Origin: DASQFQ01 sp963722815
GTDB lineage: Bacteria > Actinomycetota > Thermoleophilia > Solirubrobacterales > Solirubrobacteraceae
NCBI GenBank assembly: GCA_963722815.1
Contig: CAVROM010000003.1
Span: forward strand, 372,001-436,000
Direction of reading: 5' to 3'
Length of the DNA: 64,000 bases
This document shows positions 8,546 to 18,756 of this stretch, piece after piece (the first letter of the stretch is position 1; every line of letters starts with the position of its first letter). The notes beneath the pieces are model-generated. The model was given only the letters and a program-made list of their open reading frames with translations, was not told the DNA's origin and did not search any database. The position numbers and the translations under genes are program-made.

Positions 8546-9469
8546 ATGGCCTCGCAGAAGGACATCAAGAACCGCATCGGGTCGGTCAAGAACATCCAGA
8601 AGATCACCCGTGCGATGGAGATGGTCGCGGCGGCGCGCCTGCGCAAGGCCGAGCAGCGCATCGAGGCGCTGCGGCCCTACGCGGGCGCGATCCGGCGCAT
8701 GACGCGGCAGGCCGCCGAGGCCGCCGGCGACATCCCGCAGCTGCCGATCCTCAACGAGCACGACAGCGAGGACCGGATCGGGATCCTGCTGGTCACCGGC
8801 GACCGCGGCCTGGCCGGCGCGTTCAACTCGCAGATCATCCGCGCGGGCGTGCGCGCGGGCGAGGAGTACGACGGCAAGGAGGTCCGCTACTACGCCTCAG
8901 GGCGCCGCGGCGTCTCCTCGCTCACGTTCCGCGGCAAGGAGCCGGTCGGCCAGTACACCGGCTTCACCGACCGCCCGTCGCATGCCGACGCGCGCGAGAT
9001 CGCCTCGGACCTGATGGCGGCCTACGTCGACGGCGAGCTCGACCGCGTGGAGATCTTCTACAACGGCTACATCTCGCCGCTGACGCAGAAGGTCACGCGC
9101 GAGACGCTGCTGCCGCTGCAGCAGGCCTCGATCCTCGGCGAGGACGAGGAGGACGAGGACGGCGAGGAGCATCCAGGCGCCGACGACGAGGCCGCCGAGG
9201 CCCACAAGCGCGCGCTCGTCGACTACGAGCCCGACCCGGAGGAGATCCTCGGGCGGCTCATCCCCGCCTACGTCGAGATCTCGATCTACCGCGCGCTGCT
9301 CGAGTCGACCGCATCCGAGCACGGCGCGCGCATGACCGCCATGCGGAACGCGTCGGAGAACGCGACCGACATCATCGACGACCTGACTTTGCAGATGAAC
9401 CGTGAGCGCCAGGCGGAGATCACCCAGGAGATCATGGAAGTGGTCGCCGGCGCGGAGAGTCTTATCTAA
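8546..9469 (+). CDS. atpG: F-type ATP synthase subunit gamma
   Basis: This is the central rotor shaft, 307 residues. The N-terminal helix (KDIKNRIGSVKNIQKITRAM) and the C-terminal helix ending ITQEIMEVVAGAESLI form the coiled coil inside the alpha3beta3 ring. The middle has the VTGDRGLAGAFN strand-loop. Residues about 199-217 form an acidic insert between the Rossmann-like domain and the C-terminal helix, and the protein is longer than the usual 285-300. Mycobacterial gamma also has an extra loop in this domain. Confidence 0.95.
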   Translation: MASQKDIKNRIGSVKNIQKITRAMEMVAAARLRKAEQRIEALRPYAGAIRRMTRQAAEAAGDIPQLPILNEHDSEDRIGILLVTGDRGLAGAFNSQIIRAGVRAGEEYDGKEVRYYASGRRGVSSLTFRGKEPVGQYTGFTDRPSHADAREIASDLMAAYVDGELDRVEIFYNGYISPLTQKVTRETLLPLQQASILGEDEEDEDGEEHPGADDEAAEAHKRALVDYEPDPEEILGRLIPAYVEISIYRALLESTASEHGARMTAMRNASENATDIIDDLTLQMNRERQAEITQEIMEVVAGAESLI

Positions 9470-9523
9470 CGTCGACCGGAGGTTGCTCGCTTGCGGCGAC
9501 CGAAGGGCGAAACAGGAGATCAC

Positions 9524-11134
<1,611 letters not shown>

Positions 11135-11135
<1 letters not shown>

Positions 11136-11548
11136 TGGCCCGCACGCCGTTCCAGGTCGAGGTCCTGACCCCCGAGGGGGAGGCCTTCAACGACGAGGTC
11201 GAGATGGTGTCGACGCGGACGTCCGTGGGCTCGATCGGCATCCTCGCCAACCACGCGCCGCTGCTCGGCATGCTCGACCCGACCGAGCTGCGGCTCTACA
11301 AGTCCGAGTCCGACGTCGTCCGCTACGCGCAGGGCGAGGGCTTCCTGCAGGTGTACGGGAACCACGCGCTGCTGCTCGTCGACGAGATCTTCGAGGTCGA
11401 CGAGCTCGACTCGGGCGACCTCGAGGAGCGGCTCAGGCGCGCGGAGTCGGAGGTCGAGAAGGCCGAGGAGGGCTCCGAGGAGCGGCGCGCCGCCGAGCGC
11501 GACAAGCGCCGCTACGAGGCCTTCCTGGAGCTCGCGAAGGGCACGTAG
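11135..11548 (+). CDS. atpC: F-type ATP synthase subunit epsilon
   Basis: This 137-residue subunit has the N-terminal beta-sandwich (FQVEVLTPEGEAF, SIGILANHAPLLGML) that contacts gamma and the c-ring. The C-terminal part is a charged helical region (ERLRRAESEVEKAEEGSEER). GTG 11135 shares its first base with the atpD TAG. It ends the atp operon proper; the next gene follows after 2 bases and may be co-transcribed. Confidence 0.93.
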
Positions 11549-11550
11549 CC

Positions 11551-11929
11551 GTGCCGGCCTACGCAGGCCTCCGCTACCGCGACGCCCCCGGGGCGATCGC
11601 GTGGCTCGAGCAGTTCGGCTTCGAGACGACCGAGCGGATCGACAACCCCGACGGCACGATCGCGCACGCCGAGCTGCGGCTCGGCGATGCGCTGATCATG
11701 CTCGGCAGCGGCCCGGAGCGACCTCGAAGGGCCGCCGCCGGACAACGCGCGGGCAGCGCGCTCGTCCGTCTACGTCGGGACGGCCGACGTGGACGCGATC
11801 CACGCCCGTGCGCGTGCGGCGGGCGCCGACGTCTCCGACCTCTTCGAGCAGGACTACGGCTCGCGCGACTTCAACGCCCGCGATCCCGAAGGCGGCCACT
11901 GGTCCTTCGGGACGTACGTGCCCGACTAG
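11551..11929 (+). CDS. VOC/glyoxalase-like protein (one apparent frameshift)
   Basis: This small vicinal-oxygen-chelate domain protein has about 125 residues after correction. The N-terminal half (AYAGLRYRDAPGAIAWLEQF, then HAELRLGDALIMLGSG) is one beta-alpha-beta-beta-beta repeat. At 11719 an extra C (GAGCGACC) breaks the frame. The second half continues as SSVYVGTADVDAIHARARAA and ends DPEGGHWSFGTYVPD, a typical PhnB-like ending. It follows atpC by 2 bases, so it is probably carried on the atp transcript. Substrate unknown; many such proteins bind small molecules or antibiotics. Confidence 0.7.
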
Positions 11930-12001
11930 GCCAAGCCAGGCAGCTTGCTGCCTAGCGGGTGCTAGGCGCAGCCGGGCAGCTTGCTGCCTAGCGAGGGGCT
12001 A
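11930..12001. repeat. Dispersed palindromic element, copies 3 and 4 (tandem pair)
   Basis: Two core hairpins lie 36 bases apart: AGGCAGCTTGCTGCCT at 11938-11953 and GGGCAGCTTGCTGCCT at 11974-11989. In the second the terminal pair is G-T, which can still pair as a G-U wobble in RNA. The block separates the convergent VOC and LysR genes, and CTAG at its ends provides or adjoins their stops. Confidence 0.85.
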
Positions 12002-12931
12002 GGCGGCCGCGGCGAGGCCGGACTCGGCGTACAGCGCGCCGGCGTCGCGGAGGCACTCGAGCATCGTCGGGATCGCGCCGCCGGTCGGCTCGCTCGCGGT
12101 GACGGCCGCGACGCGGCGGTGGGGCGGGCGGCCCTTGACCGGCCGCACGGCGACGTCGTCGCGCGTGCTGGCGAGCCCGAGCCCGGGGATCAGCGCCACG
12201 CCCATGCCGCTGGCCACGAGGCCCTGGATCGCGAAGTAGTCGTCCGACTGGTAGGCGATCCGGGGCTGGAAGCCCGCGTCCCGGCACGCGCGCAGGACGA
12301 CGTTGGAGTCGGCGCAGGTGCCGCTCAGGCAGGCGAACATCCAGTCCTCGTCGCGCAGGTCGACCAGGTCGACGGTCGGGCGCGTCGCGAGCGGGTGGTC
12401 GGCCGGCAGCGAGACCCACATGTGGTCGTCGAGCAGGTGCTCGATCTCGAGGCCGTCGGTGTCGACCTCGCTCTCGAAGCCGCCCTCCTCCGTGATCGCG
12501 ATCTCGAGGTCGCCGCGCCGCACCGCCGGGATCGACTCGTGCGGGTCGAGCAGCGAGATCTCGACCTCGATCGCGGGCCGCAGCGGCCGGAAGGCGGCGA
12601 CCGCGCGCGGCACGATCGTGCCGGCCGCGGTGGCGAACGAGCCGATCCGGAGCCGCCCGCGGGCCTGGGCGGCGACGTCCTGCAACTCCTCGTCGGCCGC
12701 CGCAAGCTGCGCCATCACGCGCTCGGTGTGGCGCACGAGCACCTCGCCGGCCGGCGTCAGCCGGACCCCGCGCGGCTCGCGCTCGATCAGCTTCACGCCG
12801 ACGTGCTTCTCGAGCCGGGCGATCTGCTGGGAGATCGCGGGCTGGGTGTAGGCGAGCGACTCGGCGGCCGCGGAGAAGGAGCCGCGCAGCGCGACCTCGC
12901 GCAGCACGTTCAGGAGGCGGAGATCGTGCAT
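11999..12931 (-). CDS. LysR-family transcriptional regulator
   Basis: The product has 310 residues with an N-terminal winged helix-turn-helix (LRLLNVLREVALRGSFSAAA, then YTQPAISQQIARLEKHVGVKL). It is followed by the periplasmic-binding-like co-inducer domain typical of LysR regulators, which usually control a divergent gene. The divergent neighbour here is the small protein at 13035. The gap between them contains TTCAA (12947-12951) and TTGAA (12967-12971), a loose inverted repeat that could be part of a LysR box. The inducer is unknown. Confidence 0.9.
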   Translation of the reverse strand: MHDLRLLNVLREVALRGSFSAAAESLAYTQPAISQQIARLEKHVGVKLIEREPRGVRLTPAGEVLVRHTERVMAQLAAADEELQDVAAQARGRLRIGSFATAAGTIVPRAVAAFRPLRPAIEVEISLLDPHESIPAVRRGDLEIAITEEGGFESEVDTDGLEIEHLLDDHMWVSLPADHPLATRPTVDLVDLRDEDWMFACLSGTCADSNVVLRACRDAGFQPRIAYQSDDYFAIQGLVASGMGVALIPGLGLASTRDDVAVRPVKGRPPHRRVAAVTASEPTGGAIPTMLECLRDAGALYAESGLAAAA

Positions 12932-13034
12932 AACGGCACCTTATCAGTTCAATCAAGGAGGATCATTTGAATTTATGGCGGCGGCCAGGCATCGTTTCCT
13001 CATCGCCTCCCGCCGCCCCCATAGGAGCCCCGCC

Positions 13035-13320
13035 ATGACCCCCGTTCTGGTCCGTCCCGCCCGCCCCGTCGACGCCGCCGACATCCGCCGCCTGGCCGCC
13101 CTCGACTCCGCCCGCCCGCTGACCGGCGACGTCTTGATCGCCGTGTCCGGTGGCGACGTCGCCGCCGCGATCTCGCTCGACACCGGCGCCGTCATCGCCG
13201 ACCCGTTCCAGCCGACCGCCCACCTGGTCGAGCTGCTCCGCACCGCCGGCCGCCCCGCCCCGCAGAAGCGCCCCGCGCGCCGCCCGCCGCGCGGCCCTGC
13301 GCGCCGTCCGCGCCGCTTAG
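13035..13320 (+). CDS. Small conserved actinobacterial protein related to the GNAT N-terminus
   Basis: Starting at ATG 13035 with TAGGAG 7 bases upstream, the product begins TPVLVRPARPVDAADIRRLA. It contains LDSARPLTGDVL and a strand ending VIADPFQPTAHLVELL, then a Pro/Arg-rich tail. This is a recurring actinobacterial family of about 80-95 residues. It resembles the first strand-helix of acetyltransferases but lacks the acetyl-CoA loop, so catalysis is not expected. In the frame as given the ORF would run on to 13475 through the convergent GGDEF gene. A single-base error in the Arg-rich tail would end it at TAG 13318-13320, exactly where the GGDEF gene stops. That end is chosen here but is uncertain. 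Confidence 0.6.
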
Positions 13321-14364
13321 ACAGCGGCGCCCAGGGCCCTCGCGCTGCTCGCGCGGGGGCCCACGACCGTGCGGTTGCGGCCGCTGTGCTTGGCCGCGTA
13401 GAGCGCCTGGTCGGCCGCCGCCAGCAGGCGCGTGACCGTCGATCGGATCGACCGCCGAGGCCACGCCGGCGCTGACCGTCAGCCGCACCGCGTCGGCGAG
13501 CCCCATGCGCCCGCGCCCGTCGTCCGGCCCCACGAGTCGCGACCGCGCGGCGCACCCGCTCGGCGAACGTGGCGGCCGCGTCCTGGTCGGCGCGCGGCAG
13601 GAGCACGACGAACTCCTCGCCGCCGACCCGGGCGGCGACGTCGACGCCGCGGGCCTGCTCCTTGAGCAGCGCGCCGAGCCACACCAGCACCCGGTCGCCC
13701 AGCTCGTGGCCGTGCGTGTCGTTGACGTCCTTGAAGTGGTCGAGGTCGAAGACGACGGCCCCAGCGGCGTGCCCTCGCGCGCGGCGCGCGCGATCTCGGC
13801 CTGCATGCGCTCGTCGAGCCCGCGGCGGTTGAGGAGGCCCGTGAGCGGGTCGACCCGCGCCTCGTCGACGAGCTTGTCGACCAGCCGCTCGTTGCGGGCG
13901 GCGAGCACGCGCACGACGCCGGCGACGACGAGCACCGCCACGACGACGTCGATCCAGCGGTCCATCGTGCTCTCCGGCCCTGACAGCGAGAGCAGCACCG
14001 CGCCGTGCACCGCGCCGATCCAGCCGACGATGAAGGCGGTGCCCCCGGTGCCGAAGAAGAACGCCATCCAGACGGCGGGCCACATGTAGAGCACGGCCGA
14101 GTCGGAGTAGCCCGTGGTGGTGGCGATCGCGGCGCCGATCATCGCCGCGCCGAGCGGGCCGAGCGCCGCGAGGGCGACCCGCGGCACGCGCGGGCCGAGC
14201 AGGAGCGTGAGCGCCGAGATGATCAGCGCGGCGGCGGCGGGCAGCACGGAGAACGCCTCGCCGCCCGGCACCAGGCTTTCCACGATGCCCACGAACGCCG
14301 CACCCGAGTAGATCGCGGCGGCGCTGGCGGCCGCTACGCGCCGGTCGTCACCGCGCTGTTCCAT
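13317..14364 (-). CDS. Membrane GGDEF protein, probable diguanylate cyclase (three apparent frameshifts)
   Basis: This protein makes cyclic di-GMP if active. An N-terminal membrane region with about six hydrophobic segments is followed by a GGDEF domain: DPLTGLLNRRGLDERM, VFDLDHFKDVNDTHGHELGD and the signature ARVGGEEFVVLLPR. The active loop is GGEEF, a catalytically competent variant. No RxxD inhibitory site is evident four residues before it. Reading requires a missing G in the G-run at 13759-13762, an extra base near 13541-13546 and another near 13446-13450. After these it ends LLAAADQALYAAK, the normal domain end. Start ATG at 14364; corrected length about 349 residues. Confidence 0.8.
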
Positions 14365-14440
14365 TGGGATTATCGTCGGCCCAGACGGCCCTCGGCTTGA
14401 GCTTTGAGGGCCGGTCCCAGCCGGAAGGTTGGGCCTCGCG

Positions 14441-14456
14441 ACTCTGGCGCCAGAGT
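14441..14456. promoter_or_regulatory. Perfect 16-bp palindrome upstream of the prepilin-like hydrolase gene
   Basis: ACTCTGGCGCCAGAGT is fully self-complementary and lies 23 bases before the ATG at 14480. It is well placed for an operator bound by a dimeric regulator. As RNA it would form a tight hairpin just before the ribosome-binding region. Confidence 0.4.
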
Positions 14457-14479
14457 GCCGTCCGCGACACCCTCGGGCC

Positions 14480-15622
14480 ATGCTGCGACGGGAGCGCGGA
14501 CAGGTCACCGCGGAGTACGTCGGCGTGCTGCTGCTCGTCGCGGTGATCGTCAGCGCCCTGGTGGTTTCTGGCCCGGCGCGGCCGATTGCGGACGAGGCCA
14601 CGCGCGCGGTCTGCCAGATCGCCGGCCAGTGCTCGGGCGGCGGCGCGGCCACGAGCGTCGATCCGGAGGCGGTGCAGCGCGCCGCGAGCGACCTCCAGGG
14701 CGTGGTCGCGCGCGACCCCGATCCGGCCGCGCTGGCGGCGTTCTTCAAGGGTCTGGACCCTGACGTCGCCGCCGCGCTCGCGCACGAGCGCCCCGAGCTG
14801 GTCGGCAACCGCGACGGCGCCCCGATCCCGCTCCGCTACGCGGCCAACGCCGAGGCGATCGACCGCGAGATCGCGCGGCTGCAGGCCGACGGGGTCGGCG
14901 ACGACGACCCGCGGCTGCGCAAGCTGCGCGAGCTCGACGACCCGAATCGACGCTTCCTGCTCTTCGACCCGGCCGGCGACGGCCGCGCGGCCGAGGTGTT
15001 CGGCGACCTCATGACCGCGCGCCACGTGGCGGTCGTCGTGCCGGGCATGAACAACGACCTGAACAACTTCACCGGCGGCGACGCCGAGCGCGTCCAGCAC
15101 CAGGCCTCGCAGTTCGACCCCGACCAGGTCGCGACGATCCAGTGGCTCGGCTACGACACGCCGGAGGGCGCGACCGCCCTGGGCACCGGCGCCGCCGGGC
15201 CCGGCGCCGAGGCGCTGCCGCAGTTCGTGCAGGGCATCCGGGCCCAGCGCTCCGAGCGCCTGCACTGGACGGTGATCGGCCACTCCTACGGCTCGGTGGT
15301 GACCGGGATGGCCGAGTCGAGCCAGGGCCTCGACGTCGACGAGACCGTGCTGGTCGGCTCGCCCGGCGTCGGCGTGGATCACGCGAGCGACCTCGGCGAC
15401 GGCAACGTCTGGGTCGGGCTCGCGAAGTGGGACCTGGTCGGCTACTCGGAGTGGCACGGCCCGAACCCCCACGACCGCGCGTTCGGCGCCACGCGCTTCC
15501 ACACCGGCGACATCTCCGGCCACTCGAGCTACTTCAACGAGGGCTCGGAGTCGCTGCGCAACATCGGCCTGATCACGGCCGGGTACCTCGACGACGTGAA
15601 CGTGGACGATGGCCTCTTCTAG
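14480..15622 (+). CDS. Alpha/beta hydrolase (DUF1023 type) with a prepilin-like N-terminus
   Basis: The product has 380 residues. The N-terminus MLRRERG/QVTAEYVGVLLL matches a Flp/Tad-type prepilin leader: a short basic leader, cleavage after Gly7, glutamate at mature position 5, then about 20 hydrophobic residues. The rest is an alpha/beta hydrolase with the nucleophile elbow GHSYGS (Ser269) and a preceding VPGMNNDLNNF oxyanion region. It resembles the actinobacterial DUF1023 hydrolases. The enzyme is therefore predicted to be anchored or exported through a pilin-type route with the hydrolase outside. No other Tad genes are in the window. The longer frame from 14429 was not chosen because it would precede the leader. 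Substrate unknown. Confidence 0.75.
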   Translation: MLRRERGQVTAEYVGVLLLVAVIVSALVVSGPARPIADEATRAVCQIAGQCSGGGAATSVDPEAVQRAASDLQGVVARDPDPAALAAFFKGLDPDVAAALAHERPELVGNRDGAPIPLRYAANAEAIDREIARLQADGVGDDDPRLRKLRELDDPNRRFLLFDPAGDGRAAEVFGDLMTARHVAVVVPGMNNDLNNFTGGDAERVQHQASQFDPDQVATIQWLGYDTPEGATALGTGAAGPGAEALPQFVQGIRAQRSERLHWTVIGHSYGSVVTGMAESSQGLDVDETVLVGSPGVGVDHASDLGDGNVWVGLAKWDLVGYSEWHGPNPHDRAFGATRFHTGDISGHSSYFNEGSESLRNIGLITAGYLDDVNVDDGLF

Positions 15623-16070
15623 GCGCATGGCGCTCGGGCTGGCGTGGGTCGTCCTCGTGGCCGGCTGCGGCGGCTCGGCGGCAGGCGACGCACCCGACTC
15701 GAAGCTCGCGCGCGCCGAGCGCTCGCTGCAGGCCGAGCTCGAGGAGGCGGCCGACCATCTCGGGATGGCGGCTGAGCCGGGCGAGGTCGTCTCGCCGACC
15801 CGCTGCGACGCCGGCAAGCGCCACGAGGTGACGAGCGGCTACCGCATCCGCCTGCGCCTCTCTGGTGACCAGCAGCAGGTCCTGCGCCAGGCCGCCCGCT
15901 TCTGGCGCCGGCGTGGCCACCGGGTGCGCGTTCTCGGCCGCCACGGGCGCTTCCCGGCCGTCTTCGCGACCGCCGATCCGGGCTGGACGTACGGGCTCCA
16001 GCTCTTCCCGGACCGCGGCGAGGCGCTGCTCTCCGGCGGCACCCCGTGCCTGCCCGATCCGAAGTCCTGA
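15609..16070 (+). CDS. Small predicted lipoprotein
   Basis: This is a 153-residue exported protein. The N-terminus MASSRRMALGLAWVVLVAGC gives two arginines, a hydrophobic core and a lipobox (LVAGC), so lipid attachment at Cys20 is expected. The mature part has a charged helix (ERSLQAELEEAADHLG) and two further cysteines. It has no motif I recognise. The ATG at 15609 overlaps the end of the hydrolase gene by 14 bases; an internal ATG at 15627 would still leave a short signal. The overlap suggests co-expression with the surface-anchored hydrolase. Confidence 0.6.
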   Translation: MASSRRMALGLAWVVLVAGCGGSAAGDAPDSKLARAERSLQAELEEAADHLGMAAEPGEVVSPTRCDAGKRHEVTSGYRIRLRLSGDQQQVLRQAARFWRRRGHRVRVLGRHGRFPAVFATADPGWTYGLQLFPDRGEALLSGGTPCLPDPKS

Positions 16071-16096
16071 CAGCGACCGCCGATACTCTGGGCCGG

Positions 16097-17219
16097 GTGG
16101 ACGAACGCGCCCTGGCCGAGCGCCTGATCACCTATGACACCTCGAACATCGATGGATTGCGCGCGGCTGCGGGCTTCGTCAAGGGCTGGCTCGAGGCGCG
16201 CGAGATCGATGTCGAGGACCACGACTTCAACGGCCTGCCGGTGCTGACGGCCGAGATCGGGCCCGCGCGACGCGCCCACGATCGTGCTGCACGGGCACCT
16301 CGACGTCGTGCCCGGCCACCCGGAGCAGTTCAAGCCGCGTGTCGAGGGCGACCGGCTGATCGGCCGCGGCGCCTACGACATGAAGGGCGCGCTCGCCGCG
16401 ATGATGTGTGCCCTCCACGACGTGAACGCCGGTGCCCGTGTGCGGGTGCGCTTCCTGTGCGCGCCCGACGAGGAGTCCGAGGACCTGCACGTGCGCTCGA
16501 CGGACGAGATGGTGCGGCAGGGCTTCATCGGCGACTTCGCGATCACCGGCGAGCCGACCCAGCTCCACGTCGGCATCCAGGCCAAGGGCGTGCTCGCCTG
16601 CCGGATCGTGGTCAGCGGCCGCGCCGCGCACGGCTCCACGCCGTGGCTGGGCGACAACGCGGTGCTGAAGGCCATCGACGTGTTCCGCCGAATCGAGACC
16701 TTGCCGTTCTCGCGCGAGTCCTCCGAGCTGTTCGACCGCCCGTCGATCAACCTCGGCCGGATCAACGGCGGGGACGCGCTGAACAAGGTCCCGGACGAGT
16801 GCACCATGGTCGTCGACATCCGCTATCTGCCGAACCAGGATCCGGGTGAGATCCTCGAGCAGATCCGGACGATCCCGGACATCGAGATCCCGCGCACGTT
16901 CATCCGCAAGCCCGCCTACGTGTCGCGCTCGAACCCCTACGTGATGGCGCTCTGCGACGTCGCCGCGCGGCTGACCAGCGGCGAGTCGCTGAGCGTCGGC
17001 CGTGACGGCGCCTCGGACGCCGGCTCGTTCCTCGAGGCCGGCGTCCCGGCCGTCGAGTTCGGCCCGAGCGGCGCCGGCCACCACGGCCCCGACGAGTGGG
17101 TCTCCGTGCTGTCGCTGTCGCGCTACCGGCAGGCGGTCGGCGACTTCATCCTCCACCTGCCCGAGGGCCTCGAGCGCCCGCCCGGCGAGCTGCGCGCCGT
17201 CGACGGGGGCATTGCGTGA
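16097..17219 (+). CDS. M20-family metallopeptidase/deacylase (ArgE/DapE type; one apparent frameshift)
   Basis: This is a di-zinc amidohydrolase of the M20 family. It starts at GTG 16097 (VDERALAERLITYDTS) and breaks at about 16264-16266 (GGGCCCGCGCGAC has one base too many). It continues as LHGHLDVVPGHP, with the first metal histidine and the HxD motif, then GRGAYDMKGALAAMM, APDEESED (catalytic and metal glutamates) and a dimerisation domain with AHGSTPWLGDNAV. The last metal histidine lies near GAGHHGPDEWV. Corrected length is about 373 residues. It could be a succinyl-diaminopimelate desuccinylase or an acetylornithine-type deacetylase, and the sequence does not decide. It overlaps the LCP gene by 4 bases. 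Confidence 0.82.
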
Positions 17220-18733
17220 ACCCACAGGAGCCGGTCCCGAACGTCGGGCGCAGCCTGCTCAAACGCGGCGCTCTGGCCGGGCTCGTGATCGTGCTGCTGG
17301 CCGCGGGCAGCGTGTCGGCGGCGGGCTTCCTGCAGGCGGACTCGATCATCAACACGATCGAGAAGGAGGGCCGCGCGCCGATCGAGATCCCCGAGATCGA
17401 CCGCGCGCAGGCCGGCGAGGCGCAAACGCTGATGATCCTCGGCTCCGACCAGCGCTACGGGGACAAGAAGCTCGGGCTCAAGCCGCGCTCGGACACGATC
17501 ATCCTCGTGCGCCTCGACCCCGACAAGGAGGCGACCGCGGTGATGTCGGTGCCGCGCGACCTCAAGGTCAAGATCCCCGGCCACGGCACGGACAAGATCA
17601 ACGCCGCGTATGAGCTGGGCGGCCCGCGCCTGACCGTCAAGACGGTCAAGAAGCTGTTCGAGAAGCCTGGCCAGCCGTTCAAGATCAACCACGTCGTCAA
17701 CGTGAACTTCGGCGGCTTCCGCAAGGTCGTGAACACGATCGGCGGCGTCTACGTCGACATCGACCGGCACTACTTCAACGACAACACGCAGGGCGAGAAC
17801 TACGCGACGATCGACGTCGACCCCGGCTACCAGAAGCTCAAGGGGCGCGACGCGCTCGACTACGTCCGCTACCGCCACGGCGACAACGACCTCGTGCGCG
17901 CCGCGCGGCAGCAGGACTTCCTGCGCCAGCTGCGCAACGCCGCCGGCGCGCGGCGGCTGCTCAAGTACAACCGCCGCACCGAGCTGGCGAGGCTGTTCGC
18001 CCGCTACACCGACACCGACAGGGGCCTGCGCCAGAAGAAGGACGTCTTCTCGCTGCTCAAGCTGGTGCTGTTCACCGGGCAGAAGCCGGTCCGCGAGGTG
18101 CGCTTCCGGATCAACCTGGACAACGACCCGGTGTACCTGACCGCCTCCCAGGCCAAGCTCGACAAGACCGCCGACGAGTTCCTGCACGCGAAGGCGTCGA
18201 AGAAGCCGCGGCAGACCTCGCGCGCCTCGGCTGAGGACCGCAAGTCGGCCTCGGCGCGCAAGGGCAAGCGCAACAAGCGCTCCGACGTGCCGGGGCTCGA
18301 GGTCGCGCGCCGCGAGGGCGAGGACCAGGCGATCGTCGGCGCCCGCCGCGCGCGCTTCCCGTTCTACTTCCCGACGCTGCGCTACCGCGGCTCGCGCTAC
18401 GCCGGCACCGAGCCGCGGATCTACAACATCGAGGACGAGCGCGGCAAGAAGCACCGCGCGTACCGGCTCGTGGTCTCCAAGGGCGTGATCGGCGAGTACT
18501 ACGGCATCCAGGGCATGACCTGGCGCGAACCTCCGATCCTCGACGACCCATCCGAGATCCGGAGGGTCAACGGCCGCAGGCTCGAGCTGCACTACGACGG
18601 CAGCCGGCTGCGGATCGTGGCGTGGCGGACGAAGCACGCCGTCTACTGGGTCTCGAACACCCTGACCCAGTCGCTCGGGAAGGACCAGATGCTCGGGATC
18701 GCGGCCTCCTTGAGACGGCTCGGCCAGAAGTAG
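17216..18733 (+). CDS. LytR-CpsA-Psr (LCP) family glycopolymer ligase
   Basis: This is a 505-residue enzyme that attaches lipid-linked glycopolymers to peptidoglycan outside the cell. An N-terminal membrane anchor (about 17-38) is followed by the LCP domain: LMILGSDQR, LKPRSDTIILVRLDP, MSVPRDLKVKIPG, DKINAAY, VNFGGFRKVVNTIGGVYVDI and DALDYVRYRHGDNDLVRAARQ. These hold the aspartates and arginines that bind the polyprenyl pyrophosphate. A long basic C-terminal region (about 320-505) is extra. GTG 17216 overlaps the peptidase TGA (GTGA). With the following nucleotide-sugar genes and the WecA homologue at 1204, it fits a cell-wall glycopolymer pathway. Confidence 0.9.
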   Translation: MNPQEPVPNVGRSLLKRGALAGLVIVLLAAGSVSAAGFLQADSIINTIEKEGRAPIEIPEIDRAQAGEAQTLMILGSDQRYGDKKLGLKPRSDTIILVRLDPDKEATAVMSVPRDLKVKIPGHGTDKINAAYELGGPRLTVKTVKKLFEKPGQPFKINHVVNVNFGGFRKVVNTIGGVYVDIDRHYFNDNTQGENYATIDVDPGYQKLKGRDALDYVRYRHGDNDLVRAARQQDFLRQLRNAAGARRLLKYNRRTELARLFARYTDTDRGLRQKKDVFSLLKLVLFTGQKPVREVRFRINLDNDPVYLTASQAKLDKTADEFLHAKASKKPRQTSRASAEDRKSASARKGKRNKRSDVPGLEVARREGEDQAIVGARRARFPFYFPTLRYRGSRYAGTEPRIYNIEDERGKKHRAYRLVVSKGVIGEYYGIQGMTWREPPILDDPSEIRRVNGRRLELHYDGSRLRIVAWRTKHAVYWVSNTLTQSLGKDQMLGIAASLRRLGQK

Positions 18734-18756
18734 CGCCCGCTAGGCTCCTCCGTCTC

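Noticed and set aside
12953..14083. Minus-strand 376-codon frame as a separate gene
   Set aside because: Only its first part is the displaced GGDEF segment. The rest is out-of-frame reading of the same gene and of the convergent small gene.
14429..14479. Upstream extension of the prepilin-like hydrolase
   Set aside because: It would add residues before the basic leader and includes the operator-like palindrome as coding sequence. The ATG at 14480 gives a proper prepilin leader.
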